From positions 1-43,187 of the forward strand of contig NZ_NPJG01000075.1 in NCBI RefSeq assembly GCF_002251245.1: DNA of 43,187 nucleotides. The letters run 5' to 3'. The DNA is from Prevotella sp. P5-92. Its GTDB lineage: Bacteria; Bacteroidota; Bacteroidia; Bacteroidales; Bacteroidaceae. Position numbers and translations under genes: made by a program. Under the pieces are notes generated by a model that saw only the letters and a list, made by a program, of their open reading frames with translations, did no database searches and had not been told where the DNA came from. This document shows, piece by piece, positions 1 to 8,378 of the stretch. Position 1 is the first letter of the stretch, and each line of letters begins with the position of its first letter.

Positions 1-30
1 TATAAGATAAAATTGGGAAAAAGCACACCG

Positions 31-67
31 TTTAAAATCAAACTGTAATACTGTAATACTGTATTCA
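31..67. repeat. 37-bp iteron-like repeat, left copy
   Basis: Three tandem 8-mers, ACTGTAAT, ACTGTAAT and ACTGTATT, lie at 42-65 and are preceded by TTTAAAATC. The whole 37-bp block recurs at 42808-42844 in the same orientation with one mismatch (36/37). No gene is visible between it and the glycosyltransferase ending at 296. The triple 8-mer suggests a protein-binding array, but the function is unknown. Confidence 0.8.
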
Positions 68-240
68 TTTTTGTCTTTTTGACTGTCTTTTCCTAAAAAC
101 AAGATTTACTCTGATTTATCAATTTGTTTATGTTCACACGTCATTTCTTGACCTTCTATCAAGTGAATGTTTACTTTTTTCCTAAAGTATTTTACCCTAT
201 GGAATGAACCAGACTTGCACCCTTAGAGCTTATAATTTTT

Positions 241-267
241 GGTAGCCTCGATTCAATCGAGGTTACC
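241..267. other. Strong hairpin downstream of the GT4 gene
   Basis: Two 13-nt arms, GGTAGCCTCGATT and AATCGAGGTTACC, are separated by a single C and pair fully apart from one G-T wobble. It lies about 29 bp beyond the stop of the minus-strand glycosyltransferase. On the minus strand the hairpin is followed by A-rich rather than T-rich sequence, so it is not a classical intrinsic terminator. It may protect a 3' end or be a protein site. Confidence 0.6.
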
Positions 268-295
268 ACTGACTGACACTGACAGAAGGGAAAAG

Positions 296-1441
296 TCAAC
301 TCTGATTCATAACCTTCTGATATACGGCCATAAGGTCTTGGGCAAGTGTCGAGGCGGCGAAACGGCGCGAGTAAGACAGACCTTCGGAGATCATGGCGCA
401 GCGAAGGGCGTCGTCAGACATGATACGACTGATGGCCGCCGACATCGCCTCGACATCGTCGGGCGACACATATAGCGACGACGGACCGCCTGCCTCTTCA
501 AGACACGACCCCGTGCAGCCTATGGCAGGCACTCCGGCCGTGATGGCCTCGAGCAGCGGGATGCCGAAACCCTCCACACGCGACGGATAGACAAAGGCCG
601 AGGCAAGACGATAGAACGACGGGAGATCGGTATAGCCCACTCCGTGATAGACGTGAAACAAGTCCTCGATACCTTCTTCCGCCACACGGCGCTCTATCTT
701 GTCGAGATATGAGGTGCGACGACCCACGGCCACAAGATGCACTCGTTCGCCACGAGCCGCCAGACGCGCCACAGCCTCAACGGCGAGAAGGAGGTTCTTT
801 CGCTCCTCGATGCTTCCCACATAGAGCAGAAACTGCTCGGGCAACGCATGGCGCCTTGCCACGTCGATAAGACGCGACTGGGGAACAGGGACGGCAAACA
901 CAGGGTCGCAACCCTGATAGACAACGTCTATCTTGTCTGCCGCCACGCCATAGCGCTCCACTATCTGCCGCTTGGTGTAGTGGCTGACGGCGATGATGCG
1001 GTCGGCATTGACACAGGCACGGCGGAACTTGAAGTCGTAGATCTTTCGGTCGATGAAATGATAGCAATGAGGATGGCTGAGAAAGATGAGGTCGTGGATG
1101 GTGACCACCGACTTGCATGAAGCACGACGGATGGTGAGAGGCAGCTCGTTGCTCAGTCCGTGGAAGATATTGACGCCATCGGCCTTCAGCGCCCCGCTCA
1201 TGCCCCACACTCGCCACAACGAGCGCATACGGCGCCACAACGCCTTGACAGGGAAGACGACGCCGAGATTGTCGCTGGGCGGTATCTCGCCGAGGTATTC
1301 GGTACGCCGCTCGTTGGGGACGTACATGAGGAAACGGCTGTCGGGGAATGTCTCCGACAGACTGCGAATGACGAAACGGCTATAGTTGCCAAGGCCTGTG
1401 CGGTTTTGTGCTGCCCGCTTGGCGTCAAATCCTATTATCAT
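296..1441 (-). CDS. GT4-family glycosyltransferase (GT-B fold)
   Basis: This 381-residue protein has the two-domain layout of group 1 (GT4) retaining glycosyltransferases. The N-terminal half starts MIIGFDAKRA and contains a glycine-rich acceptor-side stretch (TGLGNYSRF, residues 15-23). The nucleotide-sugar half begins near LLYVGSIEERKN (205-216). The donor-binding E-x7-E motif is EGFGIPLLE at 290-298. No signal peptide or membrane segment is evident, so it is probably cytosolic or membrane-peripheral. It is transcribed away from the sulfatase-fold gene at 1607, and a TAATTTTG -7 box lies just upstream. Its place beside other glycosyltransferases and an acyltransferase suggests surface polysaccharide or LPS core synthesis. 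Donor and acceptor sugars cannot be read from the sequence. Confidence 0.92.
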   Translation of the reverse strand: MIIGFDAKRAAQNRTGLGNYSRFVIRSLSETFPDSRFLMYVPNERRTEYLGEIPPSDNLGVVFPVKALWRRMRSLWRVWGMSGALKADGVNIFHGLSNELPLTIRRASCKSVVTIHDLIFLSHPHCYHFIDRKIYDFKFRRACVNADRIIAVSHYTKRQIVERYGVAADKIDVVYQGCDPVFAVPVPQSRLIDVARRHALPEQFLLYVGSIEERKNLLLAVEAVARLAARGERVHLVAVGRRTSYLDKIERRVAEEGIEDLFHVYHGVGYTDLPSFYRLASAFVYPSRVEGFGIPLLEAITAGVPAIGCTGSCLEEAGGPSSLYVSPDDVEAMSAAISRIMSDDALRCAMISEGLSYSRRFAASTLAQDLMAVYQKVMNQS

Positions 1442-1463
1442 GAGTGCAAAGTTGTTTTGCGTG

Positions 1464-1471
1464 CAAAATTA
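1464..1471 (-). promoter_or_regulatory. -7 box of the GT4 gene
   Basis: The minus strand reads TAATTTTG, matching the Bacteroidetes -7 consensus TAnnTTTG, 22 bp upstream of the start codon. No clear TTTG -33 element at the usual spacing was found. Confidence 0.5.
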
Positions 1472-1567
1472 GCAAAAATTATTCAATTTTCCCTCCTTCG
1501 ATATATAAAAATGGTGAAATACAAAAAAATAGCTGACGACAATGTGGTTATTATCAATATTTTTTTG

Positions 1568-1575
1568 TATCTTTG
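1568..1575 (+). promoter_or_regulatory. -7 box of the sulfatase-fold gene
   Basis: TATCTTTG matches TAnnTTTG and lies 31 bp before the ATG at 1607. A TGTG at about 1543-1546 could be a degenerate -33 element. Confidence 0.55.
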
Positions 1576-1606
1576 CATAAGATAAAAAAATAGATAAGGA
1601 AGATTC

Positions 1607-3556
1607 ATGAACGCAATAAGATTAGTGTTAAACCTCGCGCTGGTGTATGTGGCATATGGGATATGCCGCCTCGCATATATGGCGGAAAACTGGAGCTACT
1701 ATGCCGACACGATGACTTGGGGAGCATTTCTCGACATCTGTCGCGGAGCGTGGTTTTTCGACACCTCTGCCATACTCTACACCAATGCCCTCTTTGCCCT
1801 GATGCTCCTCCTGCCGCTGCACGTGAAGGAGTGCCAGGCGTGGGACAAGGCCGCGAAATGGGTGTTTGTAGTGGTTAACGCTATTGCCATAACAGCTAAC
1901 CTCGCCGACTCCGTATATTTCAAATACACCACACGCCGCACGACGATGACCATCTTCTCCGAATTTTCAGAAGAGGGCAACCTTGCCGGCATCGTGGGCG
2001 TGGAACTGCTGCGCCACTGGTATCTCGTATTGCTCTGCGCGGCCATGGTGTGGGCACTGTGGCGATGCTACTTCGAAAGGCCGCGGACGAGGGTGACACC
2101 TCGGCTCAGATACTACGCCATGCAGGTGGTGAGCCTCGCACTGTTTGTACCACTATGCATCTGCGGCATGAGAGGCGGCGCCACGACGGCCGTAAGACCC
2201 ATAACGATAAGCAACGCCAACCAGTATGTGGATCATCCCACCGAGGCTGCACTGGTGCTCAACACGCCTTTCTCGCTCATCCGCACCATAGGGAAGAAGG
2301 TGTTTGAGGTGCCACATTATTTCGACAAGGCTGAGATGGAAGCCATCTACTCGCCCGTACACCAGCACAAAGCCGACTCGGTCAACACGACGAGAAAGAA
2401 GAAAAACGTGGTGGTGTTTATCGTGGAGAGCTTCGGACGCGAGTATATAGGAGCCTACAACAAATGGTTGGACAACGGGCGGTATAAGGGCTATACGCCT
2501 TTTGTTGACTCGCTGATACAACACAGCCTGACGTTCCGTTACTCGTATTGCAACGGAAGGAAGAGCATCGACGGGATGCCGTCGATACTATCGTCGATAC
2601 CCATGTTCCTCGAGCCGTTTTTCCTCACTCCGGCATCGCTCAACGATGTGAGCGGCATTGCCGGACAACTGAAAGACAAAGGCTACTACTCGGCCTTCTT
2701 CCATGGGGCGCAAAACGGGTCGATGGGCTTCCAGGCATTTGCCCGTGCCACGGGCTTCGACGACTATTTCGGGCGCACCGAATATAATGCCGACAAGCGC
2801 TTTGGCGGCGACGACGACTTCGACGGCATGTGGGCGATATGGGACGAGCCGTTCCTGCAGTTCTTTGCCACCAAGATGTCGGAGTTTAAGGAGCCTTTCG
2901 TGTCGGCCGTCTTCACCGCCTCGTCTCACCATCCTTACAAGGTGCCGGAGGAATACAAGGATGTTTACAAAGAGGAAGGCATCGTGATACACAAGTGCAT
3001 AAGATACACCGACAACGCGCTGCGGCGCTTTTTCGACAAGGCGAAGACCCAGCCTTGGTACAACAACACACTCTTCGTGATCACGAGCGACCACACCAAC
3101 CTCAGCGACCACGATTACTATCAGACCGACCTTGGCGGTTTCGCCTCGCCCATCATCTTCTTCGACCCGAGCGGCGACCTGCAGCCTGGCATGCGCGATG
3201 CCATTGCGCAGCAGATAGACATCATGCCCACCGTATTGTCATATTTAGGCTACGACAAGCCCTACGTGGCCTTTGGCAACGATCTCCTCTCCACCGCCGA
3301 CGCCGACACATGGGCAGTAAACTACCTGGGCGGCATCTACCAGTATGTGAAAGGCGACTGGCTGCTGCAGTTTGACGGACAGAAAGCAAAAGCCCTCTAC
3401 CGCTTCCGCACTGACCTCCTCATCAAAGACAACTGTCTCGGCAAGCATCCCGACGTAGCGAAAGCCATGGAACGCGAACTGAAAGCCATCATACAGCAGT
3501 ATATGACGAGGATGACGGAGAATGAATTGGTGGTGAAGGGAGTCAAGATGAGATAA
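1607..3556 (+). CDS. LTA synthase-like membrane sulfatase/phosphotransferase
   Basis: This 649-residue protein has about five N-terminal membrane segments (roughly residues 4-24, 55-71, 83-104, 137-153, 170-188). A periplasmic alkaline-phosphatase-superfamily domain follows from about 265. Likely metal and catalytic residues are Glu274 (VVFIVESFGREY), the nucleophile Ser320 (CNGRKSIDGMPS), and Asp495-His496 (ITSDHTN). This is the architecture of lipoteichoic acid synthases and of phosphoglycerol or phosphoethanolamine transferases. Gram-negative bacteria lack LTA, so a transferase that decorates LPS or periplasmic glycan is the more likely role; this is inferred. It heads a plus-strand group with a GT2 fragment and a GT32 gene. 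The ATG at 1607 follows a -7 box at 1568-1575. Confidence 0.9.
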   Translation: MNAIRLVLNLALVYVAYGICRLAYMAENWSYYADTMTWGAFLDICRGAWFFDTSAILYTNALFALMLLLPLHVKECQAWDKAAKWVFVVVNAIAITANLADSVYFKYTTRRTTMTIFSEFSEEGNLAGIVGVELLRHWYLVLLCAAMVWALWRCYFERPRTRVTPRLRYYAMQVVSLALFVPLCICGMRGGATTAVRPITISNANQYVDHPTEAALVLNTPFSLIRTIGKKVFEVPHYFDKAEMEAIYSPVHQHKADSVNTTRKKKNVVVFIVESFGREYIGAYNKWLDNGRYKGYTPFVDSLIQHSLTFRYSYCNGRKSIDGMPSILSSIPMFLEPFFLTPASLNDVSGIAGQLKDKGYYSAFFHGAQNGSMGFQAFARATGFDDYFGRTEYNADKRFGGDDDFDGMWAIWDEPFLQFFATKMSEFKEPFVSAVFTASSHHPYKVPEEYKDVYKEEGIVIHKCIRYTDNALRRFFDKAKTQPWYNNTLFVITSDHTNLSDHDYYQTDLGGFASPIIFFDPSGDLQPGMRDAIAQQIDIMPTVLSYLGYDKPYVAFGNDLLSTADADTWAVNYLGGIYQYVKGDWLLQFDGQKAKALYRFRTDLLIKDNCLGKHPDVAKAMERELKAIIQQYMTRMTENELVVKGVKMR

Positions 3557-3595
3557 CTCCAGAAAAATTACACTAGAATTATATGACTTAAAATT

Positions 3596-3994
3596 ATGTC
3601 AGAACAGAGTAATAAAGTAACGGTGGTCACGGTGTGCCGCAATTGCGCCCGTATGCTGGAGAAGACGATAGAAAGCGTTGAGACACTATCGTATCCCGAT
3701 ATAGAGTATGTGATAGTTGACGGCGCGTCAGACGACGACACGCTGAACGTGATAAAGAAACACGAAGGGAAGATAGACCAGTGGGTGTCGGAACCTGACA
3801 GAGGCATCTACGACGCCATGAACAAGGCTGTGACGATGGCAAAAGGCGACTGGGTGATATTCATGAATGCTGGCGACGTGTTTGCGTCAGACGACTGTGT
3901 GGAAAAAGCCATGGCATGTGCCTATGACGCCGACGTGGTAAATGACATGTTCTCATGCAAGTGGAGAGAACGAAAACAGATATTATTCAAATAA
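3596..3994 (+). pseudogene. Truncated GT2 glycosyltransferase
   Basis: The 132 residues carry a normal GT2 (GT-A) N-terminal half: VTVVTVCRN at 8-16, IEYVIVDGASDDD at 36-48, DRGIYDAMNKA at 68-78 and the DxD-equivalent NAGD at 91-94. The frame then ends with two TAA codons just where the acceptor-binding half should begin; family members of this type are usually about 240-260 residues. The next gene, a GT32, starts 20 bp later. A 3' deletion is the simplest explanation, and the product is probably inactive. A naturally short protein cannot be excluded. Confidence 0.7.
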
Positions 3995-4013
3995 TAAAAG
4001 AACAAACATATAT

Positions 4014-4760
4014 ATGATTCCAAAGACAATACATTACTGCTGGCTGTCTAACGATCCTTTCCCGCGGAAAATAAGGAAGTGTATGGATACGTGGAAAAAA
4101 ATTCATCCTGACTACGAGGTGAAGAGATGGAGTACGCAAAACTTCGACATTGACTCCGTGCCATACGTGAAAGAAGCCTGCGAGGCAAAAAAATGGGCGT
4201 TTGCTGCCGACTACATTCGCATGTATGCCCTTTACAACGAAGGTGGCATATACCTCGACTCCGACGTGATGTTGCTGAAACCTTTCGACGAGTTCTTATG
4301 CAACTCATTCTTCTCGTCTATGGAGTATCACCCGATACAGATTGAGAAATGCGGAACTATGCAGTATATTGACAGCAACGGAAAGCGTATTGCCGACAAG
4401 TTTATTGAAGGAATACAGATACAGGCCGCAGTGATGGGAGCCGAGAAAGGTTGTGCGTTTGTAGGCGAAGTGCTGGAATGGTATAAGGACAAACACTTTG
4501 TAGACAAAGAGGGAAACCTGAAGACCAACGTGCTGTCTCCTTACATCTATGCCAGAGTGGCTGAGAAAATGGGATTTGTGTATAAGGATATTGACCAGTG
4601 CCTACCTGGAAACGTGAGGATCTTTCCTTCGGAAATATTTGCCGGAAACAAGCACGAGGTGACTCCAAACAGCTATGCCATACACATGTGTGCCCACAGT
4701 TGGCATCTCACTCCTATGGAGAAGATAAAGAAATGGCTTAGTGCTTTTTCACGAAAATAG
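4014..4760 (+). CDS. GT32-family glycosyltransferase (capsular polysaccharide type)
   Basis: This 248-residue protein begins MIPKTIHYCW, the classic start of bacterial GT32 (Gly_transf_sug, DXD-containing) enzymes. It contains HPDYEVKRW at 31-39, AADYIRMYALYNEGGIYLDSD around 65-84 with the metal-binding DSD at 82-84, and a C-terminal HMCAHSW motif. An upstream in-frame ATG exists at 3942, but it lies inside the preceding gene and adds unrelated residues, so the start at 4014 is preferred. The 3' end overlaps the convergent GT2 gene by 23 bp. It probably transfers a hexose to a surface glycan; donor and acceptor are unknown. Confidence 0.92.
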   Translation: MIPKTIHYCWLSNDPFPRKIRKCMDTWKKIHPDYEVKRWSTQNFDIDSVPYVKEACEAKKWAFAADYIRMYALYNEGGIYLDSDVMLLKPFDEFLCNSFFSSMEYHPIQIEKCGTMQYIDSNGKRIADKFIEGIQIQAAVMGAEKGCAFVGEVLEWYKDKHFVDKEGNLKTNVLSPYIYARVAEKMGFVYKDIDQCLPGNVRIFPSEIFAGNKHEVTPNSYAIHMCAHSWHLTPMEKIKKWLSAFSRK

Positions 4761-5703
4761 AGGTGGCGCTATTAAAGCGGATGAAGAACGGAAGATGGTG
4801 CTTCAGCAGATATGCCCTCAGACGCTGTTTGGCGTTGAGACGGCTATAGTCTATAGGCATATTACGCAACTCTTCCGACACTTCTTCCACCGACTTCAAC
4901 TTCTCGGCGTAGGATATAGGTGAGCGGGCAATGTCTTTTGCCACCTTGATGACGCTGTTCACATATATTGCCTTGCACTCTTCCTGACGGTCGGGAAAGA
5001 GGTGCTTCTCCTTTATGACCGACATGCGAATGTTTATGGCTTTGTACATCAGCAGGTTGTGGTTCTTGACTGGCTTGTGAAGCAGGCTGTCGGGATTCAT
5101 CCTGTAGTGGTAGAGCGCACGCGAGAGGTATGCTGTGGTGCGGGCGTTTGATGCCCATGAGAAGAACGTGCCATGATCCTCAAACGACCTCATGTCTGGA
5201 AAGAGAGAGATTATTTCGCGCTTGAAGAGCGTAAGCCAAAGGTAGCTCGGCATTTCATTAGTGAAGATTTTCCATAACGTCTCTTCCCGGTTGAGAATGG
5301 TGACGCTTCCGTCGTTGTTACCTTTTATCACTGATTTCTTTTCTTCTTCCACTATATGCTCATATACAACCATGTCTGCGTTAGTCTTTTGCATGGTGTC
5401 TGCTAAAGAGGCAAGTGCGTTGGGTTCAAGCCAGTCGTCGCTGTCTACAAAGTACACCATATCGCCATTACATTTTCTGATGGCGTTGTTTTTTGCCATG
5501 GCAGTTCCCTGGTTGTTTTGGTGTATCACCTTTATTCTCTTGTCCTTTGCAGCGTATTCGTCGCAGATGGCAGGAGAATTGTCAGGACTGCCGTCGTCTA
5601 CTATCCACATCTCCCAGTCGTTGAATGTCTGCTGAAGAATGGAGTCTAAACATTGTCTAAGGAATTTCTCTGTCTTATATACTGGTACAATTATGCTAAT
5701 CAT
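4738..5703 (-). CDS. GT2-family glycosyltransferase
   Basis: This 321-residue protein has a canonical GT-A nucleotide-sugar domain: ISIIVPVYKTEKFLRQCLDS at the N-terminus, WIVDDGSPDNS at 33-43, and the metal-binding VDSDDW at 86-91. The C-terminal 200 residues include a basic, partly hydrophobic tail seen in many LPS or capsule glycosyltransferases. It is the last gene of a minus-strand run with an LpxL-like acyltransferase, a WaaE-like GT2 and a GT11-like fucosyltransferase, with 36 bp to the gene before it. Its 3' end overlaps the convergent GT32 gene. Sugar specificity is not readable. Confidence 0.93.
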   Translation of the reverse strand: MISIIVPVYKTEKFLRQCLDSILQQTFNDWEMWIVDDGSPDNSPAICDEYAAKDKRIKVIHQNNQGTAMAKNNAIRKCNGDMVYFVDSDDWLEPNALASLADTMQKTNADMVVYEHIVEEEKKSVIKGNNDGSVTILNREETLWKIFTNEMPSYLWLTLFKREIISLFPDMRSFEDHGTFFSWASNARTTAYLSRALYHYRMNPDSLLHKPVKNHNLLMYKAINIRMSVIKEKHLFPDRQEECKAIYVNSVIKVAKDIARSPISYAEKLKSVEEVSEELRNMPIDYSRLNAKQRLRAYLLKHHLPFFIRFNSATSIFVKKH

Positions 5704-5739
5704 CGTCTTTTTTAATGAGGTGAAAGTAATGAATATTTT

Positions 5740-6552
5740 TCAAATGATTCTCTTGAAGAGGTTGTCGAAAGTGTCGAATTTGAGTTCTTCATCGGCTGAC
5801 ATAATCCATGCCAACGGCAGGTTGTGATACATGGAGGCCACGAGCGAGAAGGTGCTGGGAGCTCCTATTATGTAATCGCATTCTGAGAGCATGCAGAGGT
5901 CTTCGGCAGGATTGCCGTGAGGAATTATCACTCTTATGTTCGGATCAACCACTGAGCGTATGGAGTCAAGATTGGGGTCGTTGCCGCAAACATATAGTTC
6001 TACAGGTTTTCCGCTATGGCTGTTGGCAAAGCGTCTTACTGCTTCGGCATATTGGGTGTCGCTATACCAGTAGCGTCCGCCATGCCATGTCTTGTAGTCG
6101 CCGCGCCTGATGTGAAGTCCCAGTTTCGTTGCGTCAGTCTTTCCCATCATGCCTTTCACCTTATTTATTATATTAGGGTTGAAGGCAAAAAGATTAATTA
6201 TCTCTTGCTTGTATTTCAGGAAGAGATCGTAGTATCTTACTTCCCATCCTTCCACTACAATATTATGATGGTTTTCGAGCAGTTGTTGCGCTTCTGGATT
6301 GTCGCCCACATTATGGAATCCAGCCACAGGCAACATTCCCATGTTTGCTGCGTATTTTGCCACAGCATAGGTGAGGAAGTTGTGCCATCGTGTGTGGCAG
6401 ATGTGAAAATACTGGTATTTATATGCAAAACGCATCGACACAGCCTTGCGGTCGTGCTCCCTTGCCCATGCATAGACATGTCCGAACTGCAGGATGTTGT
6501 TACACATCCTGCCTTTATCTCTAACGAATATCATTCTGTCGGTTATATTCAA
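5740..6552 (-). CDS. GT11-like alpha-1,2-fucosyltransferase
   Basis: The 270-residue protein carries the HxRRxDY signature of GDP-fucose-using alpha-1,2-fucosyltransferases (LGLHIRRGDY, residues 144-153). A family-typical N-terminal GRMCNNILQFGHVYAWA lies at 14-30, and a C-terminal ECDYIIGAPSTFSLVASMYH resembles the donor-binding region of GT11/GT23-type enzymes. It overlaps the upstream GT2 gene by 32 bp, so the two are probably co-translated; an internal ATG at 6534 would shorten the overlap. It would add fucose to a surface glycan whose acceptor is unknown. The region preceding GRMCN is shorter than in some homologues. Confidence 0.8.
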   Translation of the reverse strand: MNITDRMIFVRDKGRMCNNILQFGHVYAWAREHDRKAVSMRFAYKYQYFHICHTRWHNFLTYAVAKYAANMGMLPVAGFHNVGDNPEAQQLLENHHNIVVEGWEVRYYDLFLKYKQEIINLFAFNPNIINKVKGMMGKTDATKLGLHIRRGDYKTWHGGRYWYSDTQYAEAVRRFANSHSGKPVELYVCGNDPNLDSIRSVVDPNIRVIIPHGNPAEDLCMLSECDYIIGAPSTFSLVASMYHNLPLAWIMSADEELKFDTFDNLFKRII

Positions 6553-7285
6553 TAATTTTTGCCACTGTTATAAACTTGTAGAAAGCGTAGAGCACGGAGT
6601 TAATAAAACCAGCCTTACCCCTTCTAATGCCCCCTTTGAAGAAATAGCTGCGTATGAAACGCCAAAGAGGCGAAACCAGGAGGGCTGTTGCGCCGTAGTG
6701 TTTTCCAAAGCGTTTCTTCACCTCGTTGTCGGTGTAGAGGTCGGTCTTTTTTAGACGCATGCTTATCGTGTCGTCTGCCAAATGGATGAAGGCAAGTTCC
6801 TTACGCTCCTTTGGCAGGTAGCCGAGTGGCCCGTTGACTTGAGGAAAGGTGTGGACATAAGGAGGCCAAGTGGTGCCTTCCTTTATGAAAAAGCGGAGCT
6901 GGTAGTCGGGATAGTCAAACAGACGTTGCATGAAGTAGTTCTTTCGCGGTATGTAAAGGCCTGCAGGACAGTCTGGCTGCGAGATGCGTGAATAGAGATA
7001 GTCTCGAAGCTCGGGTGTAACCAACTCGTCTGCGTCGACAACGAGAACCCAAGGCGACTGGGCTGACTGTATGGCAAAGGTGCGGGCAGGTTCAGCACTT
7101 TTGTGGTCGGCCTTTGGAAAAGTCACCACCTTCGCCCCGTGTTGGCATGCTATCTCCACGGTGGCATCAGTGCTCTCCATGTCGCACACGACAATCTCGT
7201 CGAAGTCTTTCACCGACTCCAACACTTTTTTCAGCAGCCTTTCGGCATTGTAGGTGTTGATTACAACCGATATCTTCTTGTCCAT
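6521..7285 (-). CDS. GT2 glycosyltransferase, WaaE/LOS core beta-glucosyltransferase-like
   Basis: This 254-residue GT-A protein has ISVVINTYNAERLLKKVLES at 5-24, EIVVCDMESTDAT at 30-42, and the catalytic VVDADE at 82-87. The compact size, the short CDMESTD motif and the middle sequence (PRKNYFMQRLFDYPDYQLRFF) match the WaaE/KdtX-like branch that adds glucose to LPS inner core. It lies five bp after the stop of an LpxL-like acyltransferase gene, which strengthens an LPS assignment. The role in core assembly is inferred from family and context. Confidence 0.87.
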   Translation of the reverse strand: MDKKISVVINTYNAERLLKKVLESVKDFDEIVVCDMESTDATVEIACQHGAKVVTFPKADHKSAEPARTFAIQSAQSPWVLVVDADELVTPELRDYLYSRISQPDCPAGLYIPRKNYFMQRLFDYPDYQLRFFIKEGTTWPPYVHTFPQVNGPLGYLPKERKELAFIHLADDTISMRLKKTDLYTDNEVKKRFGKHYGATALLVSPLWRFIRSYFFKGGIRRGKAGFINSVLYAFYKFITVAKIIEYNRQNDIR

Positions 7286-7290
7286 AACAC

Positions 7291-8265
7291 TTATCCTTTT
7301 ATTCCCTTTCGTCGTTTTATCTCTTCAAGGTCGCCAAGATCCACGCGACCTGTGGCGGCGTCGTAGCGGATGTTGAATTCCTCATGAGTGCGTTTCCATC
7401 GATTGTGGGTCCAGAGATAGAAAGCTGGCTGGCGGCATATGCTCTGTTCGAGGAGATGGAAATAGCTGCGTGTGATCTCCGTCTCAGGCTGGTGTGCGGC
7501 GTGTTCAGCCATCAGCATGTAGTTGCCCACGTAATATCCTCTCTTCTCGCGTCGCATGTCGAGATAATAGACATCGGCGTCGAAATTGCTTGCTATGCGT
7601 TCTCCTCCTGTCAGCACAGGAGTGTCGTGATGCAGGAAATCGAGCCACAGATGGATATTATTCCAGAAAGGCACCTGGTCGGCAATGAAACCCACGGTCC
7701 ACAGCTTTCCCTCGCGCTTTATGCCGATGAGGCGGCGTAGAGTCTCAGCCATAGGGATGCTTTCCGCACCATGGCGTCCGCGGAGATAGAGGAAGAGGCG
7801 GTCCATAGACTCGTTTTCGAGCTTATGGTAAATCTGTCCGAACACCACGCGGTCGAGATGTTCGGTAAACACGAGAGGTGTCGATGAAACCCATTCCCAG
7901 TTGCAGTAATGGCCGAGATACACCGCCACATTTCTGCCCTCCTTATAGCTCTGTTTCACTCTCTCTACGCCTTCGAAACGCATCCTCTTCATAAGGTTTT
8001 GCCGTGATATGCTGAAGAGCTTCAGGGTCTCGACGATATAGTCGCAGAACCAGTGATAATAGTCTTTTTCTATCTTCAGCAGTTCGCTGTCGCTCTTTTC
8101 GGGGAAGCTGTCTCTCAGCTGTTTTCTCACGAGAGCTTTCCGGTATCCCCAGATGTGATATGCCACGACATACAATGCGTCGCTTATCACATACAATATC
8201 CAGAATGGCAGCAGGGATATGAGATACCACGACAGAAACAGGATGACATATAGTGCTCGTTTCAT
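7291..8265 (-). CDS. LpxL/HtrB-like lipid A (lysophospholipid) acyltransferase
   Basis: From the ATG at 8265 the protein has 324 residues: an N-terminal membrane anchor (MKRALYVILFLSWYLISLLP), then a LPLAT domain with the catalytic HX4E motif GHYCNWEW (His119, Glu124). Family features FEGVERV, FIADQVPFW and YLWTHNRWK are present. It most likely transfers an acyl chain to lipid A or a related lipid at the inner membrane. A longer frame opens at 8337, but the -7 box at 8296-8303 lies inside it, and the added residues are low-complexity, so the later start is preferred. It heads the run of three glycosyltransferase genes. Confidence 0.9.
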   Translation of the reverse strand: MKRALYVILFLSWYLISLLPFWILYVISDALYVVAYHIWGYRKALVRKQLRDSFPEKSDSELLKIEKDYYHWFCDYIVETLKLFSISRQNLMKRMRFEGVERVKQSYKEGRNVAVYLGHYCNWEWVSSTPLVFTEHLDRVVFGQIYHKLENESMDRLFLYLRGRHGAESIPMAETLRRLIGIKREGKLWTVGFIADQVPFWNNIHLWLDFLHHDTPVLTGGERIASNFDADVYYLDMRREKRGYYVGNYMLMAEHAAHQPETEITRSYFHLLEQSICRQPAFYLWTHNRWKRTHEEFNIRYDAATGRVDLGDLEEIKRRKGIKG

Positions 8266-8295
8266 GCTTTTTTCCGTTTTTTTTATGAATGGTGG

Positions 8296-8303
8296 CAAAG
8301 GTA
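8296..8303 (-). promoter_or_regulatory. -7 box of the acyltransferase-glycosyltransferase operon
   Basis: The minus strand reads TACCTTTG, matching TAnnTTTG, 30 bp before the ATG at 8265. It supports the shorter start for the acyltransferase and a promoter separate from the AstE cluster upstream. No TTTG at the normal -33 spacing was seen. Confidence 0.5.
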
Positions 8304-8378
8304 ATGCTTTTTTATGAAAAAAAGGCTTGGCGAGCAAAATATTTTTCTGTTTTCGCGTATTTTATTGTGTTTTCCCCG

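Larger units (their letters stand above)
1..295. other. Non-coding, AT-rich left flank
   Basis: I see no credible gene in this stretch. It holds the iteron-like repeat at 31-67 and a strong hairpin at 241-267. The gene to the left of the window is not visible. Confidence 0.6.

Noticed and set aside
241..267. Rho-independent terminator of the GT4 gene
   Set aside because: The stem is strong, but there is no T tract after it on the minus strand.
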